Assembly (NCBI GenBank): GCA_963842295.1
Contig: CAWJFY010000010.1
Span: forward strand, 62,001-126,000
Reading direction: 5' to 3'
Length of the DNA: 64,000 nt
DNA from: JAJNBA01 sp963842295
Lineage (GTDB): Bacteria; Actinomycetota; UBA4738; HRBIN12
Under the pieces are notes generated by a model. The model saw nothing but the letters and a program-made list of their open reading frames with translations. It had not been told where the DNA came from and ran no database searches. Both the position numbers and the translations under genes were made by a program. Each line of letters begins with the position of its first letter. The first letter of the stretch is position 1. Below, one piece after another: positions 44,403-54,500 of this stretch.

Positions 44403-45371
44403 GTGACCAACCGACCGAAGACGAGAACCGAGGCTCCCGGGCTCCGATCGCGCAGCTCCTTCCTGATCGCAGGAGCGGTGATCTTGCTGTCCGCGCTCGC
44501 GGCGTCCCCGGCATCCGCCCAGGACGAGGGTTCAACCGGTGAGGACGACCAGATCGTGCTCACGGGCCGGCTCGACGTGACGGCCGACGAGACCGTGGAT
44601 GCCGCCGTGATCTTCAACGGTCCCGCCCTGGTCGAAGGCACCGTCCGAGAGGAGCTCGTCGTGTTCAACGGTGACACGGAGATCGTGGGCACCGTGCGAA
44701 AGGACGTCGTCGTGTTCAACGGCGACGTCGTGGTCCGCTCGGGCGCCGAGATCGGCGGCGATCTCGTGACCCAGGGGACCCCCCAGGTCGAGGAGGGCGC
44801 GACGATCCGAGGGGATCGGGCCAGCGTGACCACGCGGTTCGACTTCGAAGTATCGGGCTTCGCGAGCCGGGTGGCGTGGTGGATCGGCTACTCGGTCTCG
44901 GTCCTGATCCTCGGACTGTTGCTGCTTGCGTTCGCGCCACAACTCTTCGAGGCGATCAGGGACACCGTTCGCGAGCGGCTGGGCTCGTCGATCGGATGGG
45001 GCGTGGGACTCTTCTTCCTCTTGCCGATCGGGTCGATCCTTCTCCTCATCACGGTGGTGGGCATCCCGCTCGGGATCTCCCTGCTGTTGGCGTTGGCGTT
45101 CATCTACACGCTCGGCTACGTCGTGGCAACGGTCGCGGTCGGGAGCATGATCATGCGCGCGTCGCCGTCTCGGTACGTGGTGTTCCTGGTGGGATGGGCT
45201 GTGCTCCGCGTCCTGGCGTTGATCCCGTTCGTCGGCGGCTGGCTCTGGTTCCTCGGGAGCGTCTGGGGCCTCGGCCTGCTCGCCGTCGCCATCCGGAGCC
45301 GTTCGACAGGCGTCGCGGCGCCCGCGGGGCCTCTGCCGCCGGTCCCCCCCTCGCCGGTCCCTGCCGCCTAG
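44403..45371 (+). CDS. Bactofilin-like beta-solenoid fused to a membrane domain
   Basis: 322 residues. Signal/anchor helix (about 20-40, IAGAVILLSALAASPASAQ), then short beta-helix repeats with the recurring VVFNGD unit (IFNGPALVEGTV, VVFNGDTEIVGTV, VVFNGDVVVRSGAEIGGDL), as in polymer-forming bactofilin-type domains. Four or five helices follow (about 160-305). The C-terminus is Pro-rich. Start GTG at 44403. The repeat part would face outside; function unknown. It shares 4 bp at its end with the convergent gene. Confidence 0.75.
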   Translation: MTNRPKTRTEAPGLRSRSSFLIAGAVILLSALAASPASAQDEGSTGEDDQIVLTGRLDVTADETVDAAVIFNGPALVEGTVREELVVFNGDTEIVGTVRKDVVVFNGDVVVRSGAEIGGDLVTQGTPQVEEGATIRGDRASVTTRFDFEVSGFASRVAWWIGYSVSVLILGLLLLAFAPQLFEAIRDTVRERLGSSIGWGVGLFFLLPIGSILLLITVVGIPLGISLLLALAFIYTLGYVVATVAVGSMIMRASPSRYVVFLVGWAVLRVLALIPFVGGWLWFLGSVWGLGLLAVAIRSRSTGVAAPAGPLPPVPPSPVPAA

Positions 45372-47434
45372 GCTCGGTCCCCTTCCTCCTGGAGGACCTG
45401 CTCAGCCGCGGCTCGCTCGCGCGTACGGCCCAAGTGCGATCTCCCCGCCAGTAGGGCCAGCCCGTACAGCGCAGCAACCACGATGAGCAATGCTCGGTAC
45501 CCGGTCACGAGCGCGCCGTACTCCAACACGCCGCCGACGATCGCGCCGAGGAGGTTCGTCCCGAACGCGACGGCAGATGAACCCACGTCGCGGAACCGAT
45601 CCGCGAACACGAGGTTCGCGATGAAGACCGGTGCGAATCCGAGCGCCACGGCCGCCGCGAACCTGGGCACGAAGGCGAGATCGAGGAGCGACTCCGGCGG
45701 AACAGCCCAGGCGAGGACCAGGGTCGCGAACAGGGGCACGTACAGCCAGGCGGGCCGTCGGAACTCGACCCGACGGGCCACCTCGATCGCGATGTACACC
45801 GAGACCAGGATGCCGGCGAACACCAGTGCGTTCACGAACCAGGTGGTGCCGAAGAGCAGCGCGAACCGCACCACGTTCGAGGTCTCGAGCAATAGGAACG
45901 CCGCGCCCATGAAGAACAGGTCGACGTACGGGCGCATCTGCGCGAACGGACCTGCCGCGAGTCGAACCGCGGCGAGGGAGCCGAGCAGGATCGCGAGGAG
46001 CGTGGCCTGGTAGAAGCCTGGGATGCCGCCCCCCACGAGGTACGCGAAGGGATGGTCGTCGGTAACCGGAGCGACGAGCTCCGGTGGTCGGGACCACCGC
46101 TCATCACATGAGAGGTCGCCGGGACGCATGCTGGCGGTGAGGACCGTTCGCGGCCTCGGTCCTGAACCGGCCGTGAGCTCGAGGCACGGCGGATGACCGA
46201 AGACCCGGGTCAGGGCGTCCGCGTACCGATCGACGACGACGGGAAGGTAGTAGTGGTACATCGAGATGACGCCGCTCGGTGTCAGGTGGTCGCGGACTTC
46301 CTTCATCGCCTCGCGGGTGAGGAGGTAGCTCTCGAGGCGAAGGGATGATTGCCCCGCGAGGACCGTGAGCGAGTCCGGGATCGCATACAGCACGAGGTCG
46401 TACCGCCGCTCGGTGTCGTGCAGGAACGATCGTCCGTCCTCGACGTGCACGGACACCCTCGGATCCTGATACGGGCGGTCGGGGTGAAGGTCGCGGCCCA
46501 ACCGATAGAGGAGAGGGTCGATCTCGACGGCGTCGACGTGTCCGGCTCCTCGCGACAGAGCGATCGCAACGTCATTGCCGCTGCCGGCCCCGATGATCAG
46601 CACGTCGTTGAGCGGGTTGCGCGGTGCATGCCGGTACGGCTCGAACCGGAAGGTCTGGGTCGACTCCATGTCGGCGAGCGGCATGATCCGCTGGTGAGGC
46701 CGACCGTTGACGCTGATCGCCAAGCTCCCGTCATCCGAGACTGCCCTAGTGGTCACGCGGTAGTACGGCGACCATCTCGTGTGCGGGGCGAACGAAAGCA
46801 GTCCGAGGACCACGATCGCACCCGCAAGCGGCACGATCTGCGCCAGGCGCAGGCGACCGACGACGGCGGCGAAGATCGCTGCAGAGATGACTCCCCAGAC
46901 GAGAGGCGAGGCTTCGAGGAACGAGAGTCCGGAGAACGCCGCGATCCCGAGGATGCTCCCAAGGATGTCCCAGCGATATGCCTCGAGCGGTTCGAAACGG
47001 ACGAAGGTGCGACCCACCCCTTCCGCGATCGCGGCCATGATGAGGAACGTCAGGAGGAAGACGACGCCCAGCGAGAGCCACTTGGGCAGCGCAGACCACC
47101 CGAAGGCCCCCACGAACTGCAGGCGACCTGCCACCCGACCGCCCTGGACCGGGAAGACGGCCAGGAACAGGACGAGGGCGGCGAGCAGTAGGGGGAACCG
47201 GCTGAAGAGCTCGCCCCGCGCCCGGGCGCGGAGGAACCCGACCCCGACGCCGAGGAAGCTCGCGAGCAGCACGAAGTTCGTGAAGAACGAGAGGTAGACG
47301 ACGTAGGCGCCGCTCCACCGGATCAGTCCCAGCTCCACGAAGAGCATCAGGAAGCTCAAGACGACCAATCGGAAAGGGGACGGCGGGTCGGTGGACGGGC
47401 CGGGCTGTGACTCCTGGTGCTCGAGCTCGACCAT
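45368..47434 (-). CDS. Polytopic membrane protein with spermidine-synthase-type methyltransferase fold
   Basis: 688 residues. About six N-terminal helices, a soluble Rossmann domain (about 225-440) with LIIGAGSGNDVAIALSRGAG, VDAVEIDPLL and VEDGRSFLH, then about seven C-terminal helices. It resembles polyamine aminopropyltransferases fused to MFS-like helices, but where the synthase has an Asp for catalysis (VDSTDP) it reads LYAIPDS. Polyamine synthesis is therefore doubtful. Confidence 0.75.
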   Translation of the reverse strand: MVELEHQESQPGPSTDPPSPFRLVVLSFLMLFVELGLIRWSGAYVVYLSFFTNFVLLASFLGVGVGFLRARARGELFSRFPLLLAALVLFLAVFPVQGGRVAGRLQFVGAFGWSALPKWLSLGVVFLLTFLIMAAIAEGVGRTFVRFEPLEAYRWDILGSILGIAAFSGLSFLEASPLVWGVISAAIFAAVVGRLRLAQIVPLAGAIVVLGLLSFAPHTRWSPYYRVTTRAVSDDGSLAISVNGRPHQRIMPLADMESTQTFRFEPYRHAPRNPLNDVLIIGAGSGNDVAIALSRGAGHVDAVEIDPLLYRLGRDLHPDRPYQDPRVSVHVEDGRSFLHDTERRYDLVLYAIPDSLTVLAGQSSLRLESYLLTREAMKEVRDHLTPSGVISMYHYYLPVVVDRYADALTRVFGHPPCLELTAGSGPRPRTVLTASMRPGDLSCDERWSRPPELVAPVTDDHPFAYLVGGGIPGFYQATLLAILLGSLAAVRLAAGPFAQMRPYVDLFFMGAAFLLLETSNVVRFALLFGTTWFVNALVFAGILVSVYIAIEVARRVEFRRPAWLYVPLFATLVLAWAVPPESLLDLAFVPRFAAAVALGFAPVFIANLVFADRFRDVGSSAVAFGTNLLGAIVGGVLEYGALVTGYRALLIVVAALYGLALLAGRSHLGRTRERAAAEQVLQEEGDRA

Positions 47435-47606
47435 CGAGAGGCGGATGCTACCAACAGCCCTGCTGCAGGCTTCTTACGGTCGTGCGAACGGATGGGGGGC
47501 GGCCGATAACGCTCAACCAGAAGAACTCCCCCATGCGAAGCCCGATCGACGTTGCGCGGAGCCCGGCGCAGGCAATACAAGTCAGAGAGGGACAGCTGGG
47601 AGGCCT
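47435..47606. other. Divergent intergenic region without assigned gene
   Basis: 172 bp between the membrane protein and the sigma factor start. It should hold both promoters; I see no clear -35/-10 pair or operator. The sigma factor frame stays open through it, but coding character begins only at 47607. Confidence 0.4.
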
Positions 47607-48197
47607 GTGACGGATCCTCGAACGGATCGAGAACTTGTCGTCGCCTCGCGAGTCGAGACCGCCGCGTTCGAAGAGCTCTACCGGCGCCACGCAGGCGCGA
47701 CGATTCGATTCGCCGCTCGCCGAGCAGATCGTCCGAGCGACGTCGTCGACCTGGTCGCCGCGGTGTGGCTCGAGGTGGTCGCATCGCTCGACCGATACGA
47801 GCCACACCGCGGCGATGCCTTGCCCTGGATCCTGGGTATCGCGGCCAACCTGTGCGCGGTGGAGCGCAGGCGTCTGGCGAGGGAACAGGAGGCGATCCGG
47901 CGGCTCGGTGGGCGCCCCTCGGTCACCGACGACGACTTCGAGAGGCTCGAGAGCGCGATCGACGCCGAGGAGGTCGCCCCCGCGCTCCGGCAGGCGCTGC
48001 GAGAGCTGCCTCCGTCCGAGCGGTCGGTCGCGGAGCTCGTGTTGCTCGACGACTTGACGCCACAGGAAGCGGCCGAATCGCTCGGTATCCGGTCCGCGGC
48101 CGCCCGGATGCGACTCGCGAGGGCGCGGCGCAAACTGCGGGCCGTCGCTGAGCGGACGTCGCCTTCGGAGACTTTCGCGAGGGAGGTGACGTGGTGA
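47607..48197 (+). CDS. ECF RNA polymerase sigma factor
   Basis: 196 residues from GTG 47607 with GGAGG just upstream. Region 2 (about 15-85): FEELYRRHAGATIRFAARRA and ALPWILGIAANLCAVERRR; region 4 (about 125-185): LRELPPSERSVAELVLLDDL and an HTH TPQEAAESLGIRSAAARMRL. No C-terminal extension. The stop overlaps the next gene's ATG (TGATG), which links it to a putative regulator. Confidence 0.9.
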   Translation: MTDPRTDRELVVASRVETAAFEELYRRHAGATIRFAARRADRPSDVVDLVAAVWLEVVASLDRYEPHRGDALPWILGIAANLCAVERRRLAREQEAIRRLGGRPSVTDDDFERLESAIDAEEVAPALRQALRELPPSERSVAELVLLDDLTPQEAAESLGIRSAAARMRLARARRKLRAVAERTSPSETFAREVTW

Positions 48198-49237
48198 TGA
48201 CGAAGGTCGACGAACGCGAGCCGATGACGTTCGAGAAGGACGTGCTGGATCTCGCCCTGGAGTCGCTCGGTGCCCGTCAGGGGTCGGGACTGCTTGCTGC
48301 AGCTCCGCGCCGTCCTCGGCGGCGCCGGAAGACGATGGTGTCGATCGCGGCCGCAGGTCTCGCGATCGCGCTCGCCGTCCCGATCGTGCTTCCGGGCGGC
48401 GGGACCGGCGGCGCGGAGCCCGCCGCGGCGGCCTTGCTCCATCGGGTGGCGCTCCGCGCCGCCAAGCAACCGCCGGAGCCGATGCCCCTTCCGGGTCAAT
48501 ACACGTATGCGAGATCCCGCAGCGTCTCCACGTTCCTCTACGTCGTCGGTGACGGTCGCACCATCCTTTTCACGCAGCCGCTCGTCCGAACGAGCTGGAT
48601 TGGCCCCGATGGCTCAGGCCGGATCCTGAGTACCGCCGGCGCGGTGACCTTCCTCACCGAGCAGGATCGAGCCACGTGGATCGCCGCGGGTTCCCCGGAC
48701 CTCTGCGCCGATGTCTGCGAAGGGCAGACGCAAGATGAGCTCTTCGGCCCCGGTGAACTCGCCATCAGGAACTTCGTCGACCTCCCGACGGATCCTGAGG
48801 AGCTGCTCGAGCTCATCGAGAGCCGGGAGCTCATCGGCGGGCCGAGCGGCGATTGGGAGACGTTCGTGATAATCGGTGACCTGCTCCGAGAGACCTCGCT
48901 CCAACCAGAAGAGCGAGCTGCCCTGTACCAGGTGGCTGCCGAGCTTCCGGGTGTCGAGCTCGTGGGCCGCGTCGTTGATGCAGCGGGGCGCCCGGGAATA
49001 GCCGTCGCGCATACGCGCACGAACACAGACGCGCCCTCCCGACACGAGCTGATCTTCGACCCTACGACCGCGAAGCTCCTCGCGGAGAACGAGGTCCTGG
49101 TCGCCGACAGCACGCTCGACGTCGAGAGCGGCGGTCCTGGAACGATCTACGGTGGCGTGGGTCCTGCCGGGACGCGGACGTTCACGACGACGTACGTCGT
49201 CGCGGGCATCGTCGACAGCACGAACGAGAGGCTCTAG
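48197..49237 (+). CDS. CU044_5270-family membrane protein, putative partner of the ECF sigma
   Basis: 346 residues; GTG codons at 48191 and 48194 are alternative starts. A cytoplasmic basic segment (PRRPRRRRKTM) precedes one membrane helix (about 47-66, VSIAAAGLAIALAVPIVL), then an external domain of about 270 residues containing LPGQYTYARSRS and an RHELIFDPTTAKLLAENEVL stretch. Genes of this family follow ECF sigma factors in actinobacteria, which suggests a sensor or anti-sigma function, though no classical anti-sigma motif (HxxxCxxC) is present. Confidence 0.75.
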   Translation: MTKVDEREPMTFEKDVLDLALESLGARQGSGLLAAAPRRPRRRRKTMVSIAAAGLAIALAVPIVLPGGGTGGAEPAAAALLHRVALRAAKQPPEPMPLPGQYTYARSRSVSTFLYVVGDGRTILFTQPLVRTSWIGPDGSGRILSTAGAVTFLTEQDRATWIAAGSPDLCADVCEGQTQDELFGPGELAIRNFVDLPTDPEELLELIESRELIGGPSGDWETFVIIGDLLRETSLQPEERAALYQVAAELPGVELVGRVVDAAGRPGIAVAHTRTNTDAPSRHELIFDPTTAKLLAENEVLVADSTLDVESGGPGTIYGGVGPAGTRTFTTTYVVAGIVDSTNERL

Positions 49238-49250
49238 CCAACTCGGGTCC

Positions 49251-49256
49251 TAGAAT
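49251..49256 (+). promoter_or_regulatory. Candidate -10 box giving a leaderless mRNA
   Basis: TAGAAT, five of six bases of the TATAAT consensus, lies 7 nt before the ATG at 49264. No ribosome-binding site is present. A -35 element is not evident, as in many actinobacterial extended promoters. Confidence 0.5.
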
Positions 49257-49263
49257 CCGGCGG

Positions 49264-50157
49264 ATGGCTGACGGCCTGCGCGTCGGTGTTCAGCTTCCCG
49301 AGATCGAGCGAGACGTCGGGTGGACCGAGTACGCCTCGATGGCCAGAGCGGCGGAGGAGGTCGGATTCGACTCGATCTGGCTCGGCGACCACTACCTCTA
49401 TCGCGAGGACGGCTGGGAACGCGGACCGTGGGAGGCGTGGACGTTCCTCGCCGGATTGGCCGCGATCACGGAGCGGGTCGAGCTCGGCCCCCTCGTCGCA
49501 TGCCTGAACTTCCACAATCCGGCGGTGCTCGCGAAGAAGGCGGCAGCGGTGGACGAGCTGAGCGGTGGACGGCTCAGGTTCGGCGTCGGCGCGGGATGGA
49601 ACCGCACGGAGTTCGACGCATTCGGGATCCCGTTCGATCATCGCGCATCGCGGTTCGAGGAGTCGTTCGAGATCGTCCGACGCCTCCTCGACGGAGAGAA
49701 CGTCACGGTCGAAGGCCAGTTCCACCAGGTGCATAACGCCGTGCTCCTCCCCCGGCCCGCGCGGCGCACCCCGCTCATGGTCGGCTCGTCGGGCGAGCGC
49801 GTCCTGGCCACGACGCTCCCACACGTGGACACCTGGAACACCTGGTACGACTGGTACGGCAACACACCCGAGGGGTTCCGTGCGAAGGTGCGCGAGATCG
49901 ACGATGCATGCGAGCGCGCAGGCCGCGACCCCTCGTCGATCGAGCGCAGCGCGTGTGTCCTCGTGCGTCTCGGTGACACGAAGGAGCGTCCGGACGAGGA
50001 GGGAGTGACACCCCTCGAAGGATCGCTCGACGAGATCGGCGTCGGCCTCCGCGCGATGGCGGAAGCCGGCGCCGACGAGGTGATCCTGGTCCTCGATCCG
50101 ATCACCGAGACGTCGATCCGAACCCTCGGCGGTGTCGTCCGAGGGTTCCGCGACTGA
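49264..50157 (+). CDS. Luciferase-like (LLM-class) F420-dependent oxidoreductase
   Basis: 297 residues, TIM-barrel bacterial luciferase family. Typical strands: RVGVQLPEIERDVGWTEYA, GFDSIWLGDHYLY, VELGPLVACLNFHNPAVLAK, LSGGRLRFGVGAGWNRTEF and a C-terminal AGADEVILVLDPIT. Such proteins use F420 in Actinomycetota; the substrate is not predictable. Upstream are the sigma/partner genes, from which it has its own promoter-like -10. Confidence 0.88.
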   Translation: MADGLRVGVQLPEIERDVGWTEYASMARAAEEVGFDSIWLGDHYLYREDGWERGPWEAWTFLAGLAAITERVELGPLVACLNFHNPAVLAKKAAAVDELSGGRLRFGVGAGWNRTEFDAFGIPFDHRASRFEESFEIVRRLLDGENVTVEGQFHQVHNAVLLPRPARRTPLMVGSSGERVLATTLPHVDTWNTWYDWYGNTPEGFRAKVREIDDACERAGRDPSSIERSACVLVRLGDTKERPDEEGVTPLEGSLDEIGVGLRAMAEAGADEVILVLDPITETSIRTLGGVVRGFRD

Positions 50158-50363
50158 CCCAGGAGCAAGCCGTGGGACTTCGCACCGACGACCTCGTTCT
50201 CTACGAGGCGCTTCACGTCCGGCGATGGATGAGATCCGGCTCTGTTGCGGCGAGCGGTCCACCCTCACCGCAACGCACCGGAGCACGCGGAGGCGCCGAT
50301 GCTAAGGTCGCTCGCCGGTTCCCGAGCGAGGGAGATCACGAGACGGATGAACCTCCGAGATCG

Positions 50364-50645
50364 ATGACGGACGACAGCCCCGCCGAGCTCTGCACCGAGC
50401 ACCGCTGCTGCATCCGTGTCCGGCGGGTTGAGACGTCGCCCGAGTTCTCTCATCTGGCCGGCGAGTGGCATCTGATGTGGATGCCCGATGACAGCGCCTG
50501 GTTCTTGGCTCCCCCGCACGGGAACGTGTGGGAGATCCGCGTCACGGGCGACGCCGATCCGGCGGGCGAGCTCGCCGTCGACGGCGTGATCTTCGACGAC
50601 ATCCGGCGAGCGATCGACCAGAAGGCGCTGTTCCCACCCTGCTGA
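50364..50645 (+). CDS. Small hypothetical protein
   Basis: 93 residues, ATG at 50364. It contains a CTEHRCCIRVRRVE segment and an aromatic stretch EWHLMWMPDDSAWFLAPPHG. No family recognised, no signal or membrane segment. The frame is open 64 codons further up, but that part is low complexity and antisense-like. The 206 bp before it hold no other feature that I can see. Confidence 0.5.
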   Translation: MTDDSPAELCTEHRCCIRVRRVETSPEFSHLAGEWHLMWMPDDSAWFLAPPHGNVWEIRVTGDADPAGELAVDGVIFDDIRRAIDQKALFPPC

Positions 50646-50710
50646 GCCGTCACCCGTCCGATGACTCCGCCCAGGGGTGAGGTGATCTGCTCAGCCGCGG
50701 CCCGACCCCA

Positions 50711-51385
50711 TCACTTAAGGATGTTCACCGCTCGCCCAGCCACCATCACGACCGTGGTGATCGACGCCAGCGCCTCGATCAACATGAGCACCTTGGCTCG
50801 GGACGTCAGCGGCATGGTGTCGGTGGGGCTGAACGCCGTCGCGTCCGTGAACGAGAGGTAGAGGTAGTCCACGAAACCAGGCATCCAGCTCGCCTGGCCG
50901 AGCTCGTGCGCCGCCATCTGCGGGAACAGGAAGTCCGGATTCCGCTGGTCGGCGTGGCCGCGGAGTGCGGGCCCGCCACGGTCCAGCTCCCAGTACCAGA
51001 GGGCGAACACGAGTATCAGGGTGAGCCATATCTGGATGCCGGAGAAGACGAGCTGGCGACCGCTCACGGCCCCGCCCGACAACACCGCCCGAACCAGGAG
51101 GACGAGGGAGGCCACATTGGCGAGGGCCACGAGTGCGATGAGCAGGAGCGAGGCGAGGCGGACGAGGCGCACTTCTTCGCGGTGGCGGTAGGGTGCGCGC
51201 ACGGTCAGCGGTATGAGCAGTGCGGCTTCCAACGCCGGTATCACCCAACCGGGTCCGACCGTGAGCTTTCCCGGCAGCGTCACGTAGAGGAGGAGGGCGC
51301 CGGTGACAGCCAGTGATGCCGGCCACCTCGGTTCTCTCGGAGCCCCCCCGTCGGAGCTGTCCTCGCCGGCATGATCCGATGCCAT
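50711..51385 (-). CDS. Membrane protein resembling DUF1345/ion-channel-type proteins
   Basis: 224 residues from ATG 51385 (a GTG at 51430 is possible). Four to five hydrophobic helices. Between the last two is VDYLYLSFTDATAFSPTDTM, a pattern shared with DUF1345 and the pore loop/outer-helix region of two-helix cation channels, but without a TVGYG filter. A terminal helix SITTVVMVAGRAVNIL closes it. Transport function uncertain. Confidence 0.6.
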   Translation of the reverse strand: MASDHAGEDSSDGGAPREPRWPASLAVTGALLLYVTLPGKLTVGPGWVIPALEAALLIPLTVRAPYRHREEVRLVRLASLLLIALVALANVASLVLLVRAVLSGGAVSGRQLVFSGIQIWLTLILVFALWYWELDRGGPALRGHADQRNPDFLFPQMAAHELGQASWMPGFVDYLYLSFTDATAFSPTDTMPLTSRAKVLMLIEALASITTVVMVAGRAVNILK

Positions 51386-51441
51386 GGACGTCGAGGGTAG
51401 CGGCCGGGCCGCAACACGAACCCGGATCACCGGGGTGATGT

Positions 51442-51471
51442 GAGAGGCGCCGGCTCACGCCGGCGCCTCTC
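51442..51471. terminator. Long GC hairpin, I-shaped terminator
   Basis: Perfect 13-bp stem GAGAGGCGCCGGC / GCCGGCGCCTCTC with a TCAC loop. It lies 31 bp beyond the metallopeptidase stop on the minus strand, with no U-tract, as in actinobacterial I-shaped terminators. It may also insulate the channel-like gene. Confidence 0.7.
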
Positions 51472-51501
51472 GCCTCTCCTGTTCGTGCGGACTGATCTGT
51501 A

Positions 51502-54500
51502 TCACGGGATCCCGGTGCTCGTATCACCTTCTCCCGCGTTGAAGTCCGCTGCGGTGTCGGTGCCTTGGCCGCCGTGGAACCCGTCGGCGCCGGTGCCTCC
51601 GGTCAGCCCGTCGTTGCCCTGGCCACCGAACATCGTGTCGTCGCCCGGGCCGCCGTTGATGGTGTCATCGCCCTTCCCACCGGACGCGAGGTCGTTGCCG
51701 GACGAACCGGAGATGGCATCCGCACCATTGCGCCCGAAGAACAGGTCGGCGCCCGCCGTACCCGTGAGGGTGTTCACACCGTTGCCTCCGACCTTGACGG
51801 TGATGGGGACCGAGGCCGTCTTGCCCTCGAGGTCGGTCACGGTGACGGTGACGACCGCGGTGCCGACCGCGGAAGTGGTCGTGATCGTCACCGTTCGGTT
51901 TGCCCCGCTGCCGCCGAACGTGATGCCGCTGTTCGGGACGAGGGCGGTGTTGCTCGAAGTGCCACTCAGGGCCAGATGAGTGGCCGGAGTCTGCGCGTCA
52001 CCGACCATGAGGTTCATGGTGCCGACCGTGTCGGAGTCGGCGTTCCCACCGGCCACGACTTCGATCGTCGGGGGTGTCGACTCGCTGAAGCACAGGGACA
52101 GAGTGCACGTCGTCTACGTACCAGCCGTCGATCCCCGTGCACCCGTCGTTCCCGAAGTCGAAGCGAAGGCGGATCGTGCTCCCGCCGGCGACCCCCAGCG
52201 TCGAGAGGTCGATCTGGGACTCTCCCCAGCTTCCCCCATTCTTTCCGCCGTCGGTGCCGGTCCAGCCACGCTGCCCCTGCAACGGGTTGGTGTTGCCCGC
52301 CGCTGCCGTGTTGAGCGTCGCGTTCGGCGGGTTGAACGTGTACGCGGCATCCGGGACGATCGTGTACGGACCGCCGTTGACGCTGATCTTGACGTTGCCA
52401 CCGTCCCAGCCCGCTTCGGTGGCGACGTAGTGGTCGAACGTCAGGCGCGGGACCACGGAGGTCGCCGCGGGGATCTGGATCGCTGGACTCTCCATCATCT
52501 GCACACCGGAGACGTCGCCGGCAGCGAGGTCGCAGTTCCCCTCCTGCGGATCCACCCCGAACGCTGCGGCGCCCGGGCGCCCGCCCGGCAGAGCGGTGGC
52601 TTGGGTCCAATCGAAGGGCCCGAGCGCCTCCCAACCGGCGAACACCCCTTGGTTCGTCAGCGTCCAGCCGGTGAGTCCGTCCTCGAAGTCCTCCTTGTAG
52701 ACCTCTGCGGCCGGCGAGGTCCCGCAGATCGGAGGTTCACCCTGCCGGAGGATCGGCTGGAAGTTGCACTGGACGGCCGGATCCGTGCGCAGCTCGACGG
52801 CCGCGATCATCTCCGCGACCTGCGTGCAGTCACCGGTCGTCATGACCTGGCCCGAGGGACCCGTCGGCGCCGGAGAAGTGCCCAGACCGTTCAATGGTTC
52901 GCCGAGGAGATCGGTGCATGCGGTCTGGAGCGCGTCGGCGTGGTCCGCGAAGTTGGTCGTCGGCGTCTGGTAGAGCAGCTGCGCCCGGAAGTAGAGGTGG
53001 GCGGCCTTCACCAGCCCGATCGCGCCGACCGTATGGCCGTTGTACGTGCCACCGTCGACCAGCAGCGCGTACCCATGGTTCGGCACACCCGAGTTCGTGT
53101 GGACGCCACCGCCGTCCGTCGTGGCGCAGAAGTACTCAGCGTCGGTGACGCGTCCGGGATCAGAGACGCACCGCGGGTTCCACATGTCCCGGATCGCGTG
53201 CGCACTCCCCGCGCCGAACGCTGTGGCATCCTCGCTCAGCGCCCATCGGTAGGTGTCCTGCGGCGAGGCGTGGTTGATCCGCATCGTGACGTTCACGACG
53301 CCGGCGCCGAGCTGGCCCTTGATCGTGTTCCCGATCCCGAGCGGGATACGGACGGATGGGATCGTGATCGTCGGATCCACGCCGCCCAGCGGGTCGGCCG
53401 GCCCCCACACGTTGTCGGCGACGAGCACCCCGATCGCGCCTGCGTCCTGGGCGTTCTTGACCTTCACCGTGAACCCGCAGAGCCCGCGGTCGATGAGCGC
53501 GATCTTGCCGGTGACCCCGCCGAACGGCTCGCAGCCGTTGGTCGTCGGAGCCACACCATCGTTCACGAGGACGACATCGGCGGTCCTCGGACCGGTCGTC
53601 TGCAACGACGGGCCGAAGTCGGCCGCCCCGGCCGTGCAGAACCCGGCGATCGACGCCGGGCTGTTGATCATCACGAAGGGCCGGCTGAGCGTGTGCGAGG
53701 TGCACCCACCGGCCGCCCGACCGTCGTTCGGGGAGTCGGTGCCACGGCCGTTGATCGAATCGACCGTCTCACCCCAGATATCCGAGTACGCCTCGTTCAG
53801 CGCCCCCGACTGCCACTGGTAGATCAGGTCGGACGTGAACTGCGTGTAGGCGTGGCCCCACTCGTGCGCGACGACATCGTCGCCGGTAACACCGTTGCAG
53901 TAGTTCGTGGTCGCGCCGTTCCAGTTGGCGTTCGGGCAGTTGATCGTCGGGTCGTTGTTCACCGTGCGCATGAAGGCACCCGCCGCATCGTAGGAGTCGC
54001 GGCCGAACGCGTTGAGGAAGAAGTAGTACGCCTCACCGCTGCCGAGCACGATGTTCCGCTGGTCCTCGTTCAGCGTGCCCGGGAACGGCTGGCCTTCCTC
54101 CCAGATCGGAGTCGTGTTGGCGTTCTGTTCGTAGACCACGCGATGGAGGGCGTTGTCCACTCCGCTGTAACGATTCACGATCTTTCCGGCGTTCGCCTGG
54201 ACGTAGACGAACTCGCGAACGCTCGACGCCGTTGGTCACCACGACCTCGTAGGCGAGCTGGTTCGCGCCTCGAACGTCGCGGAGCAGACCGGTTCGGTAG
54301 ACGAGCAGGGTCGTCGACTCGGCGGAGAGGTCAGCCGCCTTCAGTTGCGACGCTTCTCCTGACTCGTCGGTCGGCGGGTGCGCCACGACCTCGGCGATCG
54401 CGCGAGCGGTCGCCTGTGTCGCGGACAGCTTCGCCGTCGTTCCGATCGAGATGTCGGGGATGAACACGCCGTTCACTGCCGTCAGCTGGTTCGCGGCGTC

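Noticed and set aside
45368..47434. Annotation as spermidine synthase
   Set aside because: The catalytic Asp region is not conserved, and the protein is mostly membrane-spanning.
51442..51471. Possible recombination site or insertion-sequence end
   Set aside because: A simple perfect hairpin without flanking repeats or transposase; better explained as a terminator.
52100..54235. Programmed ribosomal frameshifting in the metallopeptidase
   Set aside because: No slippery heptamer or downstream structure is evident at either break, and two separate shifts of the same direction would be needed.
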